8,310 nt of DNA. It comes from Bacilli bacterium. GTDB lineage: Bacteria; Bacillota_I; Bacilli_A; RF39; UBA660. The position numbers were made by a program, and so were the translations under genes. The DNA lies in assembly GCA_016296185.1 (NCBI GenBank), contig JAEDJT010000051.1:1-8310 (forward strand). The letters run 5' to 3'. Under the pieces are notes generated by a model. The model saw only the letters and a program-made list of their open reading frames with translations, was not told the origin of the DNA and did no database searches. This document shows positions 5,615 to 8,310 of the stretch, piece after piece; within the stretch, counting starts at the first letter, position 1, and each line of letters starts with the position of its first letter.

Positions 5615-6496
5615 TTACTTCTTTCTTATTTTTGATACAAAGAATCCTTCATATAATTCATTAGGATATAAACATATTGTACCTGGTATTGTTACTGGTA
5701 AATATGGTAGTCCTTCTATTTGTTCTATAGGAATTATTTCTATATCATTATTTTGTAGTACATAGTTTAATACTTCTTCGTTTTCTTCTTTTAATATAGA
5801 ACATGTTGAATATATCATTTCACATCCTGTTTTTAAATGTTTAATTGCATTAGTTAATAATGATTTTTGAAAATTAATTGATCTATTTACTAAATCTTCA
5901 TTAAAATTTTCAATATTATTATTTGTTAATGTTCCTGAACCTGAACAAGGTGCATCTAGTAATATTTCATCAAATATAAAGTATTCATTTAAATTACGTG
6001 CGTCTTCATTAAGTATTTGTACTTTTTTTGCTCCTTGTTTTTCAATATTATATTTTAATCTATCTGATCTTATTTTATTTTTTTCTGTAGCAGTTATCAT
6101 TATGGTATTATTTGATATTGCGGCCATTTCTGTTGTTTTTCCACCTGGTGCTGCTGCCATATCTAATATTTGGCTATTTTCTTTTAAATTCATAAATAAT
6201 GGTGGTAACATTGATGATAAACTTTGTAAGTATATATATCCTTTTTCATATATATCTAATTTAGTTATAATATCTTCTTTTACGTTTTTAATAATAAGAG
6301 CGTTTTCATACCATTCTACTTCTTCATATTCTATATTATTATCTTTAAAAGTATTTAATACTTCTTCTTTTGTTGTTTTTAGATTATTTATACGTAATGT
6401 TACTGGACGATCAATATTATAACCTTTAGTAATTAATTCTAAATATTCTTCGTTATAGCTTTTTAATATTTTTTCTTTTAAAAATTCAGGAACCAT
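5615..6496 (-). CDS. RsmF/NOL1-NOP2-Sun family RNA cytosine-5 methyltransferase
   Basis: This SAM-dependent enzyme should methylate C5 of a cytosine in rRNA or tRNA. The 293-aa protein has an N-terminal RNA-binding part (about 1-90, with RPVTLRINNLKTT) followed by the Rossmann methyltransferase domain. Visible motifs are LDMAAAPGGKT (111-121, SAM binding), ATEKNKIR (136-143, motif II acidic residue), LLDAPCSGSGTL (179-190, motif IV with Cys184) and YSTCSI (229-234, motif VI with the nucleophile Cys232). A C-terminal EGFFVSKIRK follows, typical of the family. It lacks the C-terminal PUA-like extension of long RsmF proteins, and the exact target base cannot be told. The ATG at 6496 is chosen over an in-frame GTG at 6505 that is part of the Shine-Dalgarno GGTGAT (6506-6501). 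It is the first gene of a two-gene operon with the 64-aa gene. Confidence 0.93.
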   Translation of the reverse strand: MVPEFLKEKILKSYNEEYLELITKGYNIDRPVTLRINNLKTTKEEVLNTFKDNNIEYEEVEWYENALIIKNVKEDIITKLDIYEKGYIYLQSLSSMLPPLFMNLKENSQILDMAAAPGGKTTEMAAISNNTIMITATEKNKIRSDRLKYNIEKQGAKKVQILNEDARNLNEYFIFDEILLDAPCSGSGTLTNNNIENFNEDLVNRSINFQKSLLTNAIKHLKTGCEMIYSTCSILKEENEEVLNYVLQNNDIEIIPIEQIEGLPYLPVTIPGTICLYPNELYEGFFVSKIRKK

Positions 6497-6500
6497 AATA

Positions 6501-6519
6501 ATCACCTGGTGTTATTATA
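6501..6519 (-). promoter_or_regulatory. TATAAT box plus GGTGAT Shine-Dalgarno of the methyltransferase operon
   Basis: TATAAT (6519-6514), 7 nt gap, GGTGAT (6506-6501), then TATT and the ATG at 6496. The preceding terminator hairpin occupies the place where a -35 would lie, so promoter and upstream terminator overlap. Confidence 0.5.
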
Positions 6520-6523
6520 ACAT

Positions 6524-6549
6524 AAAAAAATAAGACTTTCGTCTTATTT
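6524..6549 (-). terminator. Intrinsic terminator of the thioredoxin-like lipoprotein gene
   Basis: A perfect 9-bp stem, AAATAAGAC and GTCTTATTT, closes a GAAA tetraloop of the stable GNRA class and is followed by a run of seven T (6530-6524). The TAA stop (6546-6544) lies within the 5' arm. Confidence 0.9.
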
Positions 6550-7239
6550 ATTTTCTTTGAAGTATTTGAAGAATTCATTTAAACTAGAGTTCATATCATT
6601 TTCCATTTTTTCAGTAATTTCAGCATAACCAGCTTTTTGTTCTTCTGAAATACCAGATGTAGCTTTTACTACTTCACCATTTATTACCATAAAAAATGTT
6701 GGAGCCATTAATCTATCTTCACCAGTTTCATATTCATTACCTTCTTCATCTTTTAATACATATGGATCAAGTACTGAATCACAATGTTTAGTAAAATCTA
6801 AATATCCTGAAGCTGATTCAAATTCAACAACTACTTTATTATCGTCATCTAATTTTTTGTATCCTCTTAAGTCTTTAGATTTATCATCATTTTCTCTTAC
6901 ATTAATATAATAAATCTTTTTAATTCCATTTTCTTTTGCTTGTTTTATTGCGTATGGAATAACAGTTCTACACCATGGGCAGGCATTAAAACCTGTATAT
7001 ACTATAAATGATTCTTTTTTATCAATCATTTTATTTACTTCTTCAAAACTAGAATAAATAATTGAATTCTTTTCATCAATTTCTATACTTCTAAATTCTT
7101 TTCCGTCAGCTCTTTTTTCTCCATTTAATGATTCATATTCTTCTTTGAATTTTTTTGCATCTTCTTTATTATTAGTACAACCAGTAAGTGTAATTATTGA
7201 TACTAATAGTAATAATATTAATGCTACTTTCTTTTTCAT
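6544..7239 (-). CDS. Thioredoxin-fold lipoprotein with CPWC active site
   Basis: This 231-aa protein is probably anchored on the outer face of the membrane and takes part in thiol-disulfide exchange. The N-terminus is a lipoprotein signal peptide: MKKK, a hydrophobic stretch and the lipobox LTGC with Cys21 as lipidation site. A charged linker follows. The thioredoxin fold spans about residues 60-195, with SFIVYTGFNACPWCRTV (CPWC at 87-90) on the first active-site helix and MAPTFF with the expected cis-Pro180 before the C-terminal strand. An inserted segment (about 116-160) between these parts carries an extra Cys153. This resembles TlpA- or bacteriocin-transport-accessory-like thioredoxin proteins, but the partner is unknown. 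The start is set by AAGGAG (7250-7245). It is transcribed alone: the regulator gene upstream ends in its own terminator and this gene ends in another. Confidence 0.9.
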   Translation of the reverse strand: MKKKVALILLLLVSIITLTGCTNNKEDAKKFKEEYESLNGEKRADGKEFRSIEIDEKNSIIYSSFEEVNKMIDKKESFIVYTGFNACPWCRTVIPYAIKQAKENGIKKIYYINVRENDDKSKDLRGYKKLDDDNKVVVEFESASGYLDFTKHCDSVLDPYVLKDEEGNEYETGEDRLMAPTFFMVINGEVVKATSGISEEQKAGYAEITEKMENDMNSSLNEFFKYFKENK

Positions 7240-7244
7240 ATTTT

Positions 7245-7270
7245 CTCCTTCTTTCTATATTTATTTTATA
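7245..7270 (-). promoter_or_regulatory. Possible -10 region and Shine-Dalgarno of the lipoprotein gene
   Basis: TATAAA (7270-7265) precedes AAGGAG (7250-7245) and the ATG at 7239. TATAGT at 7276-7271 is an alternative -10. No clear -35 is seen in this AT-rich gap, but the terminator at 7305-7330 requires a promoter here. Unlike its neighbours this gene uses AAGGAG and a longer leader. Confidence 0.35.
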
Positions 7271-7304
7271 ACTATAATAATATTAATTAAATAAATTATT
7301 AGTT

Positions 7305-7330
7305 GAAAAAACTCAACTTGGAGTTGAGTT
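7305..7330 (-). terminator. Intrinsic terminator of the metal-binding/XRE operon
   Basis: A perfect 9-bp stem, AACTCAACT (7330-7322) and AGTTGAGTT (7318-7310), closes a CCA loop and runs into TTTTT (to 7306). The regulator gene's TAA stop (7331-7329) overlaps the start of the stem. Confidence 0.88.
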
Positions 7331-8003
7331 ATTTTGTTTCACATACTTCATCAAGATTCAAATCTATTTTATAAGCTGTTATTATTCCATTATTAGTTGC
7401 TTGTATTTCAATATATAATTTGGGTTCATTTTTACAATTTGTTTTGTAATCATCTATATTAAATTTAACAATTTTTAAATAGTCATTTAATGTAATATCT
7501 TTACCATTTTCACTTTCAGCTATTTTTGTATTTGTATCATTATAGTTTTCATATAATGTAGCTTTAATTGTTTCGTATTTTTTTTCATCTATTATGTTAG
7601 ATGTAATACTTGTTATGTTAATATATGTTTTATTATTTATATTAGCAATGCTACCATCTACTATAAATTTAGAATTAGTACTAGTCGTCTTTTTAAAATA
7701 ATTATTATCTTTAGTCAATAGAATTAATGATGCAATAGCTATTATACTAATAAGAATTATAGGTATTATAATTAGTAATTTATTTTTTTTCTTTTCTATT
7801 TTATTATCTAATAATTCATTTATATCAATCTTATATTTATTACAAATTAATTTTAATATTTCTATATCAGGAATATTCTTACTATTTTCCCATTTTGAAA
7901 CAGCTTGGTATGTAACTCCTAATTCATTAGCTAAATCTCTTTGTGTAAAATTATTATTTTTTCTAATCTCTTTTATAGTATTAGCTATTTTATCTTGATT
8001 CAT
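7329..8003 (-). CDS. Membrane-anchored XRE-family transcriptional regulator
   Basis: This 224-aa protein joins a cytosolic DNA-binding domain to an extracytoplasmic sensor-like domain. Residues 6-61 are a classic XRE/Cro-C1 helix-turn-helix: IRKNNNFTQRDLANELGVT, then YQAVSKWENSKNIPDIEIL. A basic linker (KIEKKKNK) leads to one TM helix (about 76-97), with the positive side in the cytosol, so residues 98-224 lie outside. The outer part is a Thr/Asn-rich, probably beta-rich domain that I do not recognise. It has just two Cys residues, Cys190 and Cys221, which could form a disulfide. Its start lies 11 nt after the metal-binding gene stop with AGGATG just upstream, so the two are one operon. Autoregulation, or control by the inverted repeat at 8280-8310, is plausible but inferred. 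Target genes are unknown. Confidence 0.9.
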   Translation of the reverse strand: MNQDKIANTIKEIRKNNNFTQRDLANELGVTYQAVSKWENSKNIPDIEILKLICNKYKIDINELLDNKIEKKKNKLLIIIPIILISIIAIASLILLTKDNNYFKKTTSTNSKFIVDGSIANINNKTYINITSITSNIIDEKKYETIKATLYENYNDTNTKIAESENGKDITLNDYLKIVKFNIDDYKTNCKNEPKLYIEIQATNNGIITAYKIDLNLDEVCETK

Positions 8004-8014
8004 ATTTACACATC

Positions 8015-8239
8015 CTATTTTATATATAATATTTTGAATTCTTTTCCTTCTAATTTTTCTTCAATTAATTTATTATCTATTTCTTTTTTAGAAACTATAT
8101 CAATTATATTAGCTTGTAAATCTACATTTACTTTTACTACAGAATCTATTTTTGATAATTCTGTTTCTACTTTTTTTGCGCAGTTAGGACAAGTTAATCC
8201 TTCTACTTTTATTTGTTTTTTGTATTTTTTTCCAAACAT
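8015..8239 (-). CDS. Heavy-metal-associated (HMA) domain protein, CopZ-like
   Basis: This 74-aa protein is a single ferredoxin-like HMA domain. GLTCPNCAKKVETEL (14-28) supplies the metal-binding CxxC (Cys17, Cys20), and VVKVNVDLQANIIDIV (34-49) is the following beta-hairpin, as in CopZ and P-type ATPase N-terminal domains. It may carry copper or another thiophilic metal to a transporter or regulator; the metal cannot be fixed from sequence. The ATG at 8239 is chosen over an in-frame ATG at 8305 because GGTGAT (8249-8244) lies 4 nt before it and a clear promoter lies between the two. It is first in an operon with the membrane XRE regulator 11 nt downstream. No metal ATPase is visible in the window; one might lie to the right. 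Confidence 0.9.
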   Translation of the reverse strand: MFGKKYKKQIKVEGLTCPNCAKKVETELSKIDSVVKVNVDLQANIIDIVSKKEIDNKLIEEKLEGKEFKILYIK

Positions 8240-8243
8240 TTTA

Positions 8244-8284
8244 ATCACCAATAATATTATATCACGTATAATAACCTTAGTAAA
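8244..8284 (-). promoter_or_regulatory. Sigma-A promoter and Shine-Dalgarno of the metal-binding/XRE operon
   Basis: TTTACT (8284-8279), a 17-nt spacer, an extended TGATATAAT whose -10 is 8261-8256, then 6 nt and GGTGAT (8249-8244). This is the best promoter in the window. The start would fall near 8249, so the mRNA may begin at the Shine-Dalgarno with a leader of about 10 nt. Confidence 0.7.
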
Positions 8285-8310
8285 TTGAACTGATTTTATT
8301 TTCAATTTAC
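8280..8310. repeat. Perfect 10-bp inverted repeat over the -35 box, candidate operator
   Basis: GTAAATTGAA (8280-8289) and TTCAATTTAC (8301-8310) are exact reverse complements with an 11-nt spacer. The left arm overlaps the -35 hexamer of the metal-binding/XRE operon. No T-run follows on the minus strand, so it is not a normal terminator. The right arm ends at the window edge and may extend further. Confidence 0.6.

Noticed and set aside
6102..6422. Plus-strand open frame opposite the methyltransferase
   Set aside because: It is antisense to strong SAM-binding motifs and is a shadow of that gene.
7941..8288. Plus-strand open frame across the regulator and metal-binding genes
   Set aside because: It crosses two real genes and their promoter on the other strand and has no family features.
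8240..8305. N-terminal extension of the HMA protein from the ATG at 8305
   Set aside because: It would be translated from promoter and operator DNA; the ATG at 8239 has an ideal Shine-Dalgarno and begins a normal single HMA domain.
1..8310. CRISPR arrays, tRNA, rRNA or IS elements
   Set aside because: No regular repeat-spacer pattern, no cloverleaf-like sequence, no rRNA-like GC-rich blocks and no transposase were seen on either strand.

Overview
The window is very AT-rich DNA in which TGG codes Trp and TAA/TAG act as stops (no TGA needed as Trp), so the standard bacterial code fits. Short genes, tight spacing, GGTGAT/AGGAG Shine-Dalgarno sites and a SpoVD-type penicillin-binding protein point to an uncultured low-GC Bacillota (Firmicutes), perhaps one of the small-genome gut Bacilli or Clostridia lineages. 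I cannot place it more closely from sequence alone.

Layout. Positions 1 to about 955 are the end of an integrated mobile element. It holds a large serine recombinase that runs off the left edge and a small TTG-started gene (733-894) just upstream of it. The element abuts the truncated 5' half of a spoVD/pbp-type gene (918-1838). The PBP protein is intact through the catalytic YEPGSTFK motif and then runs into 10-13 foreign residues and a stop. The transpeptidase remainder should lie beyond the other end of the element, outside the window. This is the most striking feature, since it has the architecture of intervening elements that split sporulation genes.

To the right is chromosomal-looking sequence, almost all on the minus strand. 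A DUF402 gene and a DUF362 gene form a two-gene operon (3365 to 1966). A 12-TM MFS-like transporter (4549 to 3410) has its own terminator. One plus-strand orphan gene (4659-5390) shares a palindromic bidirectional terminator with a minus operon made of an RsmF/NOL1-NOP2-Sun RNA m5C methyltransferase (6496 to 5615) and a 64-aa protein. A thioredoxin-fold lipoprotein (7239 to 6544) follows. Last is an operon of a CopZ-like heavy-metal-binding protein (8239 to 8015) and a membrane-anchored XRE regulator (8003 to 7329).

Gene control looks compact. Most first genes have a TATAAT box 5-9 nt upstream of a GGTGAT Shine-Dalgarno, so transcripts may start almost at the ribosome binding site. Several terminator hairpins include the stop codon of the gene they end. 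The metal-binding/XRE operon has a perfect 10-bp inverted repeat over its -35 box, a candidate operator. No rRNA, tRNA, CRISPR array or insertion sequence was seen, and no stretch over 300 bases lacks a gene.
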